Below are positions 9,768 to 19,716 of a DNA stretch of 64,000 nt, in pieces. The stretch covers positions 9,441,501 through 9,505,500 of the forward strand of contig JAFEKX020000001.1 in the NCBI GenBank assembly GCA_016893485.2. The letters are read 5' to 3'. How positions within the stretch are numbered: position 1 is the stretch's first letter; every line of letters starts with the position of its first letter. This stretch comes from Streptomyces sp. P3. GTDB taxonomy: Bacteria; Actinomycetota; Actinomycetes; Streptomycetales; Streptomycetaceae. Under the pieces are notes generated by a model. It was not told where the DNA came from. It made no database searches and saw only the letters and a program-made list of their open reading frames with translations. Position numbers and translations under genes: made by a program.

Positions 9768-12451
9768 TCAGTCGTGCACGCCGTAGCGGCTACGGGCCCG
9801 ATCGACGGTCCTGGGGCCAGTTGCCCGGTCCGCACCAGGCGGTCCAGGGCCGTCACTGCGATCGACTCGGGGGCCAGGCCGAAGACGCGCCGCACGTCCT
9901 CGCGGGTGTCGGACAGGCCGAACCCGTCCGCACCGAGCGAGTAGTAGTCCTGCTCGACCCACTGGCTGATCTGGTCGGGGACCTGACGCATCCAGTCGCT
10001 GACGGCCAGGACGGGCCCGGGCGCGCCGGAGAGGGCCTCTGCCACGAAAGGGACGCGTTTCTCCCCTTGCATGCGGGCGGTGTCGGTGTCCATCGCGTCA
10101 CGGCGCAGCTCCGTCCAGGACGTCACCGACCACACGTCGGCCCGCACGTTCCAGTCGGCGGCGAGCAGTTCCTGGGCGCGCAGTGCCCAGTGGACGGCGG
10201 TGCCGGAGGCCAGGAGCTGGAGCCTGGGCCCGGACACGGCCGGGGCGCCGGGCCGGAGCCGGTACATGCCGCGGACGATGCCCTCCTCGATACCGGGCAG
10301 TGCCGGCATGGGCGGTTGGCGCTTCGGTTCGTTGTAGACCGTGAGGTAGTAGAAGACGTTCTCGGGGCGCTCCCCGAACATCCGGCGCAGGCCGTCGCGG
10401 ACGATGACCGCGATCTCGAAGGCGAAGGCCGGGTCGTAGCTGACGGCCGCCGGGTTGGTGGCGGCCAGCAGGTGCGAGTGGCCGTCGCCGTGCTGGAGAC
10501 CCTCACCGGTCATGGTGGTGCGTCCTGCGGTGCCGCCCACGACGAACCCGCGGCCCATCTGGTCGGCGAGGGCCCAGAACTGGTCGCCGGTGCGCTGGAA
10601 TCCGAACATGGCGTAGAAGATGTAGAACGGGATCATCGGCTCGCCGTGCGTGGCGTACGAGGTCGCGGCGGCGGTGAACTCGGCCACGGAACCGGCCTCG
10701 GTGATGCCCTCGATCAGGACCTGGCCGGTCTCGCTCTCCTTGTAGTGCAGCAGCTGGCCGGCGTCGACGGGGTCGTAGGTCTGGCCCAGGGGTGAGTAGA
10801 TGCCGGCGGTGGGGAACATCGACTCCATGCCGAAGGTGCGGGCCTCGTCGGGGACGATCGGCACCCAGCGGGCGCCGGTCCCGCCGTCCCGCATGAGGTC
10901 CTTGACCAGGCGGACCAGCGCCATGGTGGTGGCGACCTCCTGGTTGCCGAAGCCCTTGAGCAGCACCTCGAACGGCTTGGCGGAGGGCTCCGGAAGCGGC
11001 TTGGCGATGACGCGCCGTGCCGGGACGGGACCGCCCAGTGCGGCCCGCCGCTCGCGCAGGTACCGGACCTCGGGCGAGTCGTCTCCCGGGTGCCAGAAGG
11101 GGACCTCGTCGCCCGCGAGCGCGCTGTCGGGGATGGGCAGTTCCAGCAGGTCGCGCAACTCGCGGAACTGCGGCATGGTCAGCTTCTTCATCTGGTGGTT
11201 GGCGTTGCGGGACTCGAACGTCGGCCCGAGCGTGTACCCCTTGACCGTCTGGGCGAGGATCACCGTCGGCGCTCCCCGGTGGTCCACGGCGGCCCGGTAG
11301 GCGGCGTACACCTTCAACGGTTCATGTCCGCCACGGGAGTTCGCGAAGAGCTCCCCACCTGGGCGTCGCTCAGGGCGGCGGACACCGCGGACAGGGCGTC
11401 TCCGACGAAGAAGTTCTTGCGGATGTATACGGCGTCCCGCGCCGCGAGGGTCTGCAACTGGGCGTCGGGCACCTCGCCCAGGCGGTGCACCAGGTCGCCG
11501 GTGCGGTCCTGGGCCAGCAGCGGATCCCAGGCCTCGCCCCAGAGGGACTTGACCACGTTCCAGCCGGCGCCGCGGAAGCGGGCCTCCAGCTCCTGCACGA
11601 TCTTGGAGTTGGACCGCACGGGCCCGTCCAGACGCTGGAGGTTGCAGTTGACCACGAAGGTGAGGTTGTCCAGGCCCTCGCGAGACGCCAGCGTGAGGGC
11701 GGCCATCGACTCCGGTTCGTCCGTCTCCCCGTCGCCGAGGAACGCCCACACGTGGGAGGCGGAGGTGTCCTTGATGCCACGGGCATGCAGATAGCGGTTG
11801 AAACGCGCCTGGTAGATCGCGTTGAGGGGCCGAGGCCCATGGACACGGTCGGGAACTCCCACAGCCACGGCAGACGCCGGGGGTGCGGGTACGACGGGAG
11901 GCCGTGACCGCTCGCCTCGCGCCGGAAACCCTCCAACTGCCCCTCGGACAGGCGCCCTTCGAGGAACGCCCGGGCGTAGATGCCCGGCGAGGCGTGCCCT
12001 GGAGGAACAACTGGTCGCCCGAGCCGTCCTGTTCCTTGCCCCGGAAGAAGTGGTTGAAGCCGATCTCGTACAGCCAGGCGGCCGAGGCGTAGGTGGAGAT
12101 GTGGCCGCCCAGTCCGAGCCGGGAGGCGCGGGTGACCATCGCCGCGGCGTTCCAGCGGTTCAGCGCGGTGATCCTGGTCTCCATCGCGATGTCGCCGTCG
12201 AACTCCGGCTGCGCGGTCGCAGGGATGGTGTTGACGTATTCCGAGGTCAGCAGTCCCGGCACGGACAGGCCGGAGCCAGCCGCGTACTCGTGCATCCGCC
12301 GGATCAGGTACACCGCCCGCTCGGGACCGGCGTTCCGTATGACGGCGTCGAGGGAGGCCCGCCATTCGCCGGTCTCCTCGCGGTCACGGTCCGGAAGCTG
12401 GTCGAGTTCACTGCTCGTCAGGGAAGCGGTGGGCCGGGACGGATCACTCAT
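9768..12451 (-). CDS. aceE: Pyruvate dehydrogenase E1 component, homodimeric type (AceE), frame-disrupted
   Basis: Thiamine-diphosphate enzyme that decarboxylates pyruvate and passes the acetyl group to the E2 lipoyl domain. About 894 residues, as expected. Start ATG at 12451 (MSDPSRPTA) has an AGGAAGG ribosome binding site. Recognisable parts in order: HISTYASAAWLYEIGFNHFFRG, the TPP motif beginning GDGETDEPES and ending VVNCN, IYSPLGQTYDPVD, AGRTTMTGEGLQHGDGHS, and YYSLGADGFGLSDTR near the end, closing with RSRYGVHD. Frames change near 12000, 11880, 11330 and 9820. No aceF, lpd or lipoyl synthase is adjacent, so it is a separate copy or an orphan E1. An ECF41-type promoter motif sits 90 nt upstream. 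Confidence 0.9.
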
Positions 12452-12541
12452 GGCGGCCTTCCTGAAGGCATGGGGGTGGAGGTCGAGGGACGCGTTCACG
12501 GCCGTAGGGCACGGGGTGGTGTCCTCGGGTCCTGCCCTACA

Positions 12542-12568
12542 GACCGGACGGAAGGTGTCCTTGTGACA
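12542..12568 (-). promoter_or_regulatory. ECF41-type promoter motif
   Basis: Minus strand TGTCACA (12568-12562), 16 nt, GGTC (12545-12542), ending 90 nt before the aceE start. Confidence 0.65.
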
Positions 12569-12614
12569 GGGCGGCCCGCGCCTGTGCCGCCGGTGGGGGA
12601 CCCTGGAGGCGGAG

Positions 12615-13109
12615 CTACTCCACGAAGTAGGAGTCGTGCCGGGTGAAGAACGCGGCACGTTCCTCCTCCGAGGCGTGCGCCAGTGATGACACCTGCTCGA
12701 AGTACTCCTCGCGCGGCGCCCCCGGTGTGAACAGCAGGAGCATGTCCGCGGGGGCGTCGGAGTCGTTGCGGAAGGCATGCAGCCCGCCCTGGGGCACGTG
12801 CAGGAAGTCCCCTTTGCGGGCGTCCACCCACCGCGCACCGTCGAAGATGCGCACCGTCCCGTCGAGGATGAAGAACGACTCGGAGATCCGCTTGTGGAAG
12901 TGCGTCTTCGGCCCGCCCGCCCGCGGCCGCATCTCCACGCGGTAGAGCCCGAATTCGCCGCGTGTGGTCGCGGTGGTGGCCAGGTAGTGGGTGGCGTCCT
13001 TTCCGGGCCCGTCCTCGCCGAGGTCGGGTGGGGTGGTGGCAGGCCGGAAGACGGCGCTGACCTCCCCGGCGTCTCCGAAGTACTTCTGTTCCGGATAGGG
13101 GTACGACAT
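12615..13109 (-). CDS. Cupin-domain protein
   Basis: Intact 164-residue single-domain cupin. Motif 1 is KTHFHKRISESFFILDGTV, giving two His and a Glu for metal binding; motif 2 is GDFLHVPQGGLHAF with the third His. No signal peptide. The short C-terminal helix (FEQVSSLAHASEEERAAFF) is common in the quercetinase-like cupins of Streptomyces, but the substrate is unknown. It is transcribed in the same direction as aceE, with its own ECF41-type promoter motif 79 nt upstream. Confidence 0.85.
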   Translation of the reverse strand: MSYPYPEQKYFGDAGEVSAVFRPATTPPDLGEDGPGKDATHYLATTATTRGEFGLYRVEMRPRAGGPKTHFHKRISESFFILDGTVRIFDGARWVDARKGDFLHVPQGGLHAFRNDSDAPADMLLLFTPGAPREEYFEQVSSLAHASEEERAAFFTRHDSYFVE

Positions 13110-13188
13110 GGCTGTTCCTTTCCTCGGCGGTCGGGCCCGCGGCGGTCAGGGCCCGACCGGCCCCCGCGCGGCGGCCGTCACCCGATCT

Positions 13189-13215
13189 GACCGGCGGGCA
13201 CCGGCCGATGTGACG
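13189..13215 (-). promoter_or_regulatory. ECF41-type promoter motif (variant -35)
   Basis: Minus strand CGTCACA (13215-13209), 16 nt, GGTC (13192-13189), ending 79 nt before the cupin start. Confidence 0.55.
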
Positions 13216-13241
13216 TCCGCGCGGCGCCGGGGCGCTGAACG

Positions 13242-14190
13242 TCACTGCGAGAGGCAGTCGCGCCGAGGATGCCCGCGGCGCAGGGCCCGTACGTCCCGCA
13301 CCGCGGCGGCGAACGCCTCGGGGCGTTCCTGCGGCAGGTTGTGGCCGGCGTCCGCCACTTGGAGGTGCAGGCGGGGGCCGGTGAAGTGGTGGGCCGTGGA
13401 CGACCCGTCCGTCGCCGGGAAGTTGCCGTCGGCGGTGCCGTCCAGGGTGACTGTGGGGACGGTCACCGGGGGCAGACCGGCGAGGCGTGTCTCGAGGGCG
13501 GCGTACGCTTCCGCGCCCGGTGCCAGACCGAGCCGGTGCCGGTAGGAGTGGATCACGACGTCGACGTAGTCCGGGTTGGTGAAGGCCTCGGCGGCCCGCT
13601 CCAGGTCGGCTTCGGTGAAGGCCCACACGGGGGAGTTGCGCTTCCAGATGACCCGGGCGACACCTCGGGGATCGGCTGTCAGGCCGGCGTGGCCGCGTTC
13701 GGTGAGGAAGTAGTAGAAGTACCAGAAGCCCGCCTCCTGTTCGGGAGCGATCGGGTTCATGGCGGCGCCGATGTCCTGGATCAGGTAGCCGTTGACGGAG
13801 ACCAGCCCGAGGACGCGCTCGGGCCACAGTGCCGCGGCGACCGTGGCCGCGCGACCGCCCCAGTCGTAGCCGGCCAGGAAGGCCCGCTCGATGCCGAGGG
13901 CGTCGAGGAGCCCGATGACGTCGGCTCCCAGTGCCGCCTGCTGACCGGACCGGGGGAGGGAGTCGGACAGGAACCTGGTGGGGCCGTGTCCCCGCAAGTG
14001 CGGGACGACGACGTGGAACCCGCTCTCGGCCAGCAGGGGGTGCCACGTCCACGTAGCTGTGGATGTCGTAGGGGAAGCCGTGCAGAAGGACGACGGTGTC
14101 ACCGGCGTCGGAGCCGGTCTCGTAGTAGGCGACTTCGAGCACGTCGGTCGTGACATGTCGGAGCGGGAGTGAGCAGGGGAGGGCGGACAT
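13242..14190 (-). CDS. Alpha/beta hydrolase, epoxide hydrolase/haloalkane dehalogenase-like, frame-disrupted
   Basis: The start ATG 14190 (MSALPCSLPLRH) has a GGAGG ribosome binding site. The oxyanion segment LLHGFPYD, the nucleophile elbow GYDWGG with Asp rather than Ser, and the catalytic His in DAGHNLPQERPE fit the epoxide hydrolase branch, where Asp attacks the substrate. The acid is probably in TLDGTADGNFPA. The frame changes once near 14045. Length near 315 residues is normal. A promoter motif of the shared type is 243 nt upstream, a longer leader than for its neighbours. Confidence 0.8.
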
Positions 14191-14342
14191 GCGAATCCTC
14201 CGGCGAAGGACTGGGTGGGGGATGGGGCCGCGACTCCGGGCGGGCGCGACCAGTCGTACCGGGTGTCGGGGCCGACCCGCTACCAGGTCCGGCCGCCGCC
14301 GGTCCTGGCAGTCGGCGACGATGTGATCGGTGTCCATGTGCG

Positions 14343-14369
14343 AGTCACAATGTTGCTGCCAAGAGTGTC
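14343..14369 (+). promoter_or_regulatory. ECF41-type promoter motif (variant -35)
   Basis: AGTCACA at 14343-14349, 16 nt, TGTC at 14366-14369; 207 nt before the DUF427 start. Weaker match than most. Confidence 0.4.
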
Positions 14370-14433
14370 ATTGTCATGATGAGTGCGGGCGTTCACGGTG
14401 TGCTCTCCTTGTCACGGGGCTGTCACCTGCACA

Positions 14434-14460
14434 GACCGACCTTCGACGCCCGCTGTGACA
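14434..14460 (-). promoter_or_regulatory. ECF41-type promoter motif
   Basis: Minus strand TGTCACA (14460-14454), 16 nt, GGTC (14437-14434); 243 nt before the hydrolase start at 14190. Confidence 0.55.
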
Positions 14461-14576
14461 GTGGAAACAGGCCCTGCTCAGTGCAGCCGTGCCGCCGTGC
14501 CGTCTCCGTGGACGGAGAACCCCCGCGGGCCCGGCCCGAACGGGCACGAATCATCCGACCGACCTAGGTGATGACC

Positions 14577-15353
14577 ATGGAAACCGAAAGTGTTCTGCAC
14601 CCCAGCTTCCTCGTTCCCGTCGGGCACGTGGAACCCGTGCCCCGCCGCATCCGGGGAGTGATCGACGGCCGTACCGTCTTCGACACGCGGCGGGCGCTCT
14701 ACGTCTGGGAGTGGCAGGCCTATCCGCAGTTCAGCATCCCGGTGCGGGACCTCGTCGACGGCGTTCTCGGCGACGAGGGGTTCGCCGAGCAGCACGGAGC
14801 GGGCACCGCCCACCGGCACACACTGTCCGTGGGAGAGGACTCCCGGCCCGGTGCCGCCTGGGTGTGGGGACAGGACGCCCCGGCCCCGCTCCGGGAGACC
14901 GTGCGTTTCGAGTGGTCGGCGATCGACCACTGGTTCGAGGAGGACGAACCGGTCTTCGTGCACCCCAGGAGCCCGTACTCGCGTGTCGACGCCGTGCGTT
15001 CCTCCAGCAGCGTCCGTGTCGAGGTGGAGGGCGTCGTCCTGGCGCAGGCCCCGTCCTGCGTCAAGCTGTTCGAGACCGGCCTGCCGACCCGCTACTACCT
15101 CGACCGGGCGCACGTGGACTGGACCCGGCTGCGGAGCTCCGACACCGTGTCCCGCTGCCCGTACAAGGGCACGACGAGCGGCTACTGGTCGCTCGACGGC
15201 GATGCCGCCGCCCACGAGGACATCGTCTGGGCGTACGACTTCCCGACCATCCATGCCAACCGCATCGCGGGCCTGGCCGCCTTCTACAACGAGCGGGTCG
15301 ACCTCTACGTGGACGGAGAGCCGCTGCCGAAGCCGGGCGTGCTCGCTCCGTAG
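14577..15353 (+). CDS. DUF427 protein with two tandem domains
   Basis: Intact reading frame. I chose ATG 14577 (METESVLHPSFL) because AGGTGA lies just upstream; ATG 14571 and GTG 14568 are alternatives. DUF427 domains form small beta folds of unknown function. Two copies are visible: residues about 20-120 and about 125-255, the second with VRVEVEGVVLAQAPSCVKLFETGLPTRYY, RCPYKGTTSGYWS and the closing AGLAAFYNERVDLYVDGEPL. No signal peptide or membrane segment. It is followed by a hydrolase gene with its own promoter motif. Confidence 0.85.
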   Translation: METESVLHPSFLVPVGHVEPVPRRIRGVIDGRTVFDTRRALYVWEWQAYPQFSIPVRDLVDGVLGDEGFAEQHGAGTAHRHTLSVGEDSRPGAAWVWGQDAPAPLRETVRFEWSAIDHWFEEDEPVFVHPRSPYSRVDAVRSSSSVRVEVEGVVLAQAPSCVKLFETGLPTRYYLDRAHVDWTRLRSSDTVSRCPYKGTTSGYWSLDGDAAAHEDIVWAYDFPTIHANRIAGLAAFYNERVDLYVDGEPLPKPGVLAP

Positions 15354-15406
15354 TCACGGTTCCGTGGCCCGGCCCCGGGTCGTTCGTCTCGATCCGGGGC
15401 CTTCGG

Positions 15407-15433
15407 TGTCACAGGTGTGTCGGCGGCCCGGTC
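15407..15433 (+). promoter_or_regulatory. ECF41-type promoter motif
   Basis: TGTCACA at 15407-15413, 16 nt, GGTC at 15430-15433; ends 42 nt before the esterase start at 15476. One of the clearest examples. Confidence 0.7.
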
Positions 15434-15475
15434 CCATGGTGTGAAAAGTCCTCATCAACAGAGAGGGAACACACC

Positions 15476-16426
15476 ATGAGCGACATTGTTCTCGAACCCG
15501 CCGCGCAGGATTTCGCCGACGCGACGGCCAAGCCGCCGCTGCTGTACGAGCTCGGGGTCGAGGGCGCGCGCAAGCTCCTCGACGACGTGCAGGCGCAGCC
15601 CGTCGAGAAGCCGGACGTGGACGACAAGTGGCTCACCGTTCCGGCGGAGGTGGGCGACGTGCGGGTGCGCATCGTCAAGCCCGTCGGCACCGTCGGCCCG
15701 CTGCCCGTGATCCTCTACGTGCACGGCGGCGGCTGGATCCTCGGCAACGCCGGCACACACGACCGGCTCGTGCGCGAGCTGGCGGTCGGGGTGAACGCCG
15801 CGCTGGTCTTCGTGGAGTACGACCGCTCGCCCGAGGCGCGATACCCCGTCGCCATCGAGCAGGCCTACGCCACCGCCCGCTGGATCGCCGCCGAGGGTGC
15901 CGGCGAAGGGCTCGACGCCTCCCGCCTGGCCGTCGCCGGAGACTCGGTCGGCGGCAACATGACCGCCGCCCTGACCCACATGGCGAAGCAGCGGGGCGAT
16001 GTGACCTTCGTGCACCAGTCGCTCTACTACCCCGTCACCGACGCGGCCCAGGACACCGAGAGCTACCGGACCTTCGCCCACGGCCCTCATCTGACGGCCA
16101 AGGCCATGGAATGGTTCTGGGACGCCTACACCACCGACCCGGCCGAGCGTGCCCAGATCACCGCCTCGCCGCTGCGGGCCACGCTGGAGGACCTCCGGGG
16201 TCTGCCGCCGGCGCTCGTCGTCGTGGACGAGAACGACGTGCTGCGCGACGAGGGCGAGGCGTATGCCCGCAGGCTCGTCCAGGCCGGTGTGCCGACGGCC
16301 AGCATCCGCTACAACGCGTCCTTGCACGACTTCATGATGCTGAACACGGTCCGGGGCACCCAGGCTTCCACCGCCGCGATCGAGCAGGCCGTCCACGTCC
16401 TGCGCAAGGCATTGGGAACCGACTGA
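15476..16426 (+). CDS. Alpha/beta hydrolase, hormone-sensitive-lipase (HSL) family esterase
   Basis: Intact 316-residue cytosolic esterase. The HSL signature HGGGW precedes the nucleophile elbow GDSVGG; the acid is in VDENDVLRDEG and the His in ASLHDFMML. The N-terminal cap (residues about 1-60) is present. Start ATG 15476 follows AGAGAGGG by 6 nt. It is the first gene of a two-gene unit with a second alpha/beta hydrolase 49 nt downstream. A fused remnant of a second copy of this same pair appears at 48292-48426. Confidence 0.9.
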   Translation: MSDIVLEPAAQDFADATAKPPLLYELGVEGARKLLDDVQAQPVEKPDVDDKWLTVPAEVGDVRVRIVKPVGTVGPLPVILYVHGGGWILGNAGTHDRLVRELAVGVNAALVFVEYDRSPEARYPVAIEQAYATARWIAAEGAGEGLDASRLAVAGDSVGGNMTAALTHMAKQRGDVTFVHQSLYYPVTDAAQDTESYRTFAHGPHLTAKAMEWFWDAYTTDPAERAQITASPLRATLEDLRGLPPALVVVDENDVLRDEGEAYARRLVQAGVPTASIRYNASLHDFMMLNTVRGTQASTAAIEQAVHVLRKALGTD

Positions 16427-16475
16427 CACCGCTCGCACGACCGCACCGCCCCTGACAAGTCGAAAGGCCACACCC

Positions 16476-17196
16476 ATGAGTCGACCCAAGCCCACCATCG
16501 TCCTCGTGCACGGCGCGTTCGCTGACGCCTCCAGCTGGAACGGCGTCGTCGCCAAGCTGCGCGCGCACGACTACCCGGTGATCGCCGCCGCCAATCCCCT
16601 GCGCGGACTCACCACCGACGCCGACTACGTCCGGCAGCTCGTGACGTCCCTGGACGGTCCCGTCGTCCTGGTCGGCCACTCCTACGGCGGCTCCGTCATC
16701 AGCAACGCGGCCAAGGGGCTGCCCGAGGTCAAGGCGCTCGTCTTCGTGGCGGCGTTCCTGCCGGAAGAGGGCGAGAGCGCCGTGGACCTGTCGGGCAAGT
16801 TCCCCGGCAGTACCCTCGGTGAGACGCTGCGACCCGTGCCGGTGACGCTGCCCGACGGCAGCAAGGTCACGGACCTGTACATCGAACAGGCCAGGTTCCA
16901 CAAGCAGTTCGCCGCCGACGTCCCCGAGGAGACCACCGCTGTCATGGCCGCCGGACAGCGGCCCGTGACCGAGGCCGCACTGGCGGAGGGCGCGTCCGCG
17001 CCCGCGTGGCGGGACATCCCCTCATGGGTCCTCGTCGCCGACGAGGACCGGAACATCCCCTTCCCAGGTGCAGACCTACATGGCGGAGCGCGCCGGGGCC
17101 ACCGTCATGGAGGTCTCCGCCTCCCACGCGGTCAGTGTCTCGCGGCCCGGTGACGTGGCCCGTCTGATCAACGAGGCGGCGCAGGCCACCGCCTGA
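16476..17196 (+). CDS. Alpha/beta hydrolase (salicylate-esterase/MenH-like), frame-disrupted at the 3' end
   Basis: Cytosolic hydrolase of about 240 residues with the oxyanion segment VLVHGAFADASSWNGV, nucleophile elbow GHSYGGSVI, acid near SWVLVADEDRNIP and the His in SASHAVSVSRPGDVA. The frame changes near 17065; the true end is in the frame stopping at 17194-17196. It is strongly similar along its length to the secreted hydrolase at 45779-46621 (same VDLSGKFPGSTLG segment). Start ATG 16476 lies 49 nt after the HSL esterase stop, so both are probably cotranscribed. A long hairpin follows the stop. Confidence 0.85.
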
Positions 17197-17205
17197 GCCC
17201 ATCGG

Positions 17206-17271
17206 CCGATACCGACGTGGGGTGCGGCACCCGGCATCCAGGCCGGGTGCCGCACCCCATGTCGGTATCGG
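17206..17271. terminator. Long bidirectional hairpin terminator
   Basis: A 30-nt left arm (17206-17235), 6-nt loop and 30-nt right arm (17242-17271) pair with a single G-T type mismatch. It sits between the convergent hydrolase and OsmC genes. No T-run follows, as is common in Streptomyces. Confidence 0.8.
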
Positions 17272-17280
17272 CATGTCAGG

Positions 17281-17685
17281 TCATGGCTGCGGTTCGGGCT
17301 CGGCGAGCAGGGTGGGCACAGTGATGATCGTGACCTCCTTGGCGAGGAGCCGATGGACGGGACATCGTCCGGCGACCGCGAGAAGCTGATCCCGCTGGGC
17401 GGGGGTCAACTCGCCGACGAGGCCGACGTTCTTGACCACCTGTCCCTCGGCGTCGAACCGGACGGCGACGTCCACTCGCTCCAGCGGCCACGCGTGGCGC
17501 TGCGCGGAGGCCCGTACCGCCATGGACGCGCACGATCCGAGCGCGGCCAGGAGGAGTTCTACCGGGGTGGGGCCGGTGTCGGTGCCGGCGGGCTCGGGCT
17601 CGTCGGCCGTCAGACGGTGCGGACCGATCGCCACGGAGCGCGCGAGCCCTTTTTCCTCACTCACGAGGACGATGCGTGAGTTCAT
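17281..17685 (-). CDS. OsmC/Ohr-family peroxiredoxin-like protein
   Basis: 134-residue thiol-dependent peroxide-reducing family protein. The two redox-active cysteines are visible in LGSCASMAV and GRCPVHRLL, and the conserved PVELLLAALGSC helix is present. Start ATG 17685 (MNSRIV) has an AAAGGGA ribosome binding site. Cytosolic. It lies between an SDR gene (same strand, upstream) and the long terminator, with its own promoter motif 56 nt upstream, which suits a stress-response role. Confidence 0.9.
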   Translation of the reverse strand: MNSRIVLVSEEKGLARSVAIGPHRLTADEPEPAGTDTGPTPVELLLAALGSCASMAVRASAQRHAWPLERVDVAVRFDAEGQVVKNVGLVGELTPAQRDQLLAVAGRCPVHRLLAKEVTIITVPTLLAEPEPQP

Positions 17686-17741
17686 GGGTGTCCCTTTCAA
17701 CCGGGTGCGGTCGGAGACACCGCTCGTGCCTCCCGAACTCA

Positions 17742-17768
17742 GACCGCGCGCGGCGCCGGGCTGTGACC
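17742..17768 (-). promoter_or_regulatory. ECF41-type promoter motif (variant -35)
   Basis: Minus strand GGTCACA (17768-17762), 16 nt, GGTC (17745-17742), ending 56 nt before the OsmC start. Confidence 0.5.
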
Positions 17769-17834
17769 GCCGGGCGACCGCACGGACCCGGCCGGGTGGC
17801 GGACGGGCCGGACGGTGGTCTCCGCCGTGGCGGA

Positions 17835-18569
17835 TCAGCGGGACTGGTCGGTGGGGCGTACGAGGATCTCGTTGACCGCGACGTGATCGGGCTGTGTGAC
17901 GGCGTAGACCACCGCGGCCGCGATGTCCTCGGGCTGAAGGGTCCGCATCGACGCGGCCATGGACTTGACCGCGGCACGCCCGGCGGAATCCGTGATGTGG
18001 TCGGCCAGCTCGGTGGAGACGAATCCCGGTTCCACGACGACGACGCGCCCCCTGCTCGGTGACCTCCTGGCGCAGGGCCTCGGTGAAGGCGTTGATCCCG
18101 AACTTGGTGGCGGAGTAGACCGCCGCGCCGGCCGAGGAGACGCGGCCCGAGGTCGAGGAGATCTGGACCAGCGCACCGCGGGAGCGGAGCAGATGGGGCA
18201 GCGCGGAATGCACCGTGTACATGGAGCCCAGCAGGTTGGTCTCGACCATGCGGGTCCACTCCGTCGGGTCCGCGCCCAGGACGGGTCCGGTGAGCATGAC
18301 GCCGGCGTTGTTCACGACGATGTCGAGGGTGCCGAGCCGTTCGACGGTCCTGTCCACGGCCTTGCGCACCGACTCGGGATCGCTGACGTCCATGTCCAGG
18401 ACCAGCATCTCGCCGGGAGCCTCCTGAGCCAGCGCTGTCAGCCGCTCCGTCCTGCGGCCACCGACGGCGACGGTGGCTCCCGCCTTGAGAGCGCCAGGGC
18501 GGTCGCCCTGCCGATGCCGGACGAGGCGCCGGTGACCAGGGCGACCTTGGGGTCGAGAGTGGTACGCAT
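17835..18569 (-). CDS. Short-chain dehydrogenase/reductase (SDR), frame-disrupted
   Basis: Classical cytosolic SDR of about 244 residues. The cofactor motif GASSGIGRATA, the NNAGV segment, the catalytic Ser in ISSTSGRVSS and the YSATK (YxxxK) motif are all visible. Frame changes are near 18495 and 18055. Start ATG 18569 follows AGGAGA. It is divergent from a TetR gene, with a candidate operator between them, so TetR control of this reductase is likely. The upstream TGTGACA at 18667 lacks a partner at the right spacing. Confidence 0.85.
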
Positions 18570-18676
18570 GTCGTCTCCTGAGAGGTAGCGGTGCGAGTAC
18601 GGCGGGCAGGCCCCCGTGCGGATGCGCAGGACAGGGCGGCCCGGGAAAGTGACCGAAGGGTCATGTTGTGACAGGC

Positions 18677-18714
18677 TAACACTGAAGCTGACCGTCAAGT
18701 CATCTTCAGTGTTA
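18677..18714. promoter_or_regulatory. Inverted repeat, candidate TetR operator
   Basis: Two perfect 11-nt arms, TAACACTGAAG (18677-18687) and its complement CTTCAGTGTTA (18704-18714), separated by 16 nt, in the 157-bp gap between the divergent SDR and TetR genes. Local GC is lower than in the flanking genes. Confidence 0.65.
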
Positions 18715-18726
18715 ATGTTGTGATCC

Positions 18727-19716
18727 ATGGAGGCAGGTGACGGGACAGTGGCAGAGCGGGTCAGGGCGGACAGCGTCCGCAATCGGCGACTGCTCCTGCG
18801 GGCGGCGACCGAGGCCTTCGCCGAGTGCGGGGTGGACGTGCCGATGAGCGAGATCGCCCAGCGGGCCGGTGTCGCCAAAGGCACCGTCTTCCGGCACTTC
18901 CCGACGAAGGACGACCTCCTCGTGGCGATCATGATGCAGCTGCTCGACCGGCTGCTCGGCACGGCGGACCGACTGATGCGCGCTGCCGACGCCGGCCACG
19001 CGCTGCGGGACTTCATGGCCCACGGGATCGGCCTGCTCGCCACCGACCGCGCGTTCTGCGAGGTCATCGGTCGGCCCTCGCTCCAGCACGCCGAAGTGCG
19101 CAACGCGATCGACCGCCTCTGCGAGAGGGCCGAGGACCTCACGGCACGGGCGAGAGAGCAGGGCGCCGTCCGCGCCGACATCACCGGAACGGACGTCGTG
19201 CTGCTTCTCGGCGGTATCCATCAGACCGCCCAGCCGCTGCTGGACCGGGAACCGCGGGCGTGGCAACGCTTCCTGGAGATCGCGTTCGACGGACTGCGTG
19301 CCCGGGACTCCGCGGTGCTGCCTTACCCGCCCCCGCCCGACTGCGGGTGGCGGACCCGCGGGATCTCTTCACACCGTATACACGTGACACTAAGTGGCAC
19401 ATCATCCATGTGGTGTGAAATCATTCCGCATCTTCCGTACCGGTTACTTGCTCGACTAACCCGGTCGGGACAGGTGCGGGTAACGTCAGGGGGCAGGCCG
19501 TCGCGACGGCTGCGGCTCCGAACTCTCGTCGTCGTGGGGGCCGCTCAATGGATCATGTCGTCGGCGCGGTACCGCTCGCCGAGTCGCTGGACGAGCGGCG
19601 GCAGCTGCTGGACGTCGCCTGCCGCGCACTCGGCAGCCCCGTCGCGGCCGAGCGCGTCGTCGACGAGGCCTACCGGCGCTGGTACCGCCTCAGCGACTCG
19701 GAGCGCGTCCGGATGA
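18727..19716 (+). CDS. TetR-family transcriptional regulator
   Basis: The N-terminal helix-turn-helix is clear (RLLLRAATEAFAECGVDVPM, IAQRAGVAKGTVFRHFPTKDDLL), followed by a TetR C-terminal ligand domain to about residue 200 (19330). The frame stays open to 19716, but the last 130 residues are Arg/Ser-rich, cross AT-richer intergenic-looking DNA and overlap the next gene, so they are unlikely to be real. A slip in the C-rich run near 19325 would end the protein at 19418. Start ATG 18727 is close to the candidate operator, suggesting autoregulation and control of the divergent SDR. Ligand is unknown. Confidence 0.8.
   Translation: MEAGDGTVAERVRADSVRNRRLLLRAATEAFAECGVDVPMSEIAQRAGVAKGTVFRHFPTKDDLLVAIMMQLLDRLLGTADRLMRAADAGHALRDFMAHGIGLLATDRAFCEVIGRPSLQHAEVRNAIDRLCERAEDLTARAREQGAVRADITGTDVVLLLGGIHQTAQPLLDREPRAWQRFLEIAFDGLRARDSAVLPYPPPPDCGWRTRGISSHRIHVTLSGTSSMWCEIIPHLPYRLLARLTRSGQVRVTSGGRPSRRLRLRTLVVVGAAQWIMSSARYRSPSRWTSGGSCWTSPAAHSAAPSRPSASSTRPTGAGTASATRSASG

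Larger units (their letters stand above)
14191..14576. other. Divergent intergenic region with two promoter motifs
   Basis: 386 bases between the epoxide hydrolase-like gene (minus) and the DUF427 gene (plus). It contains one ECF41-type motif for each direction (14434-14460 minus; 14343-14369 plus) and no gene. Confidence 0.55.

Noticed and set aside
18667..18673. TGTGACA before the SDR gene
   Set aside because: The nearest GACC is only 12 nt away instead of 16, so it does not fit the shared promoter.
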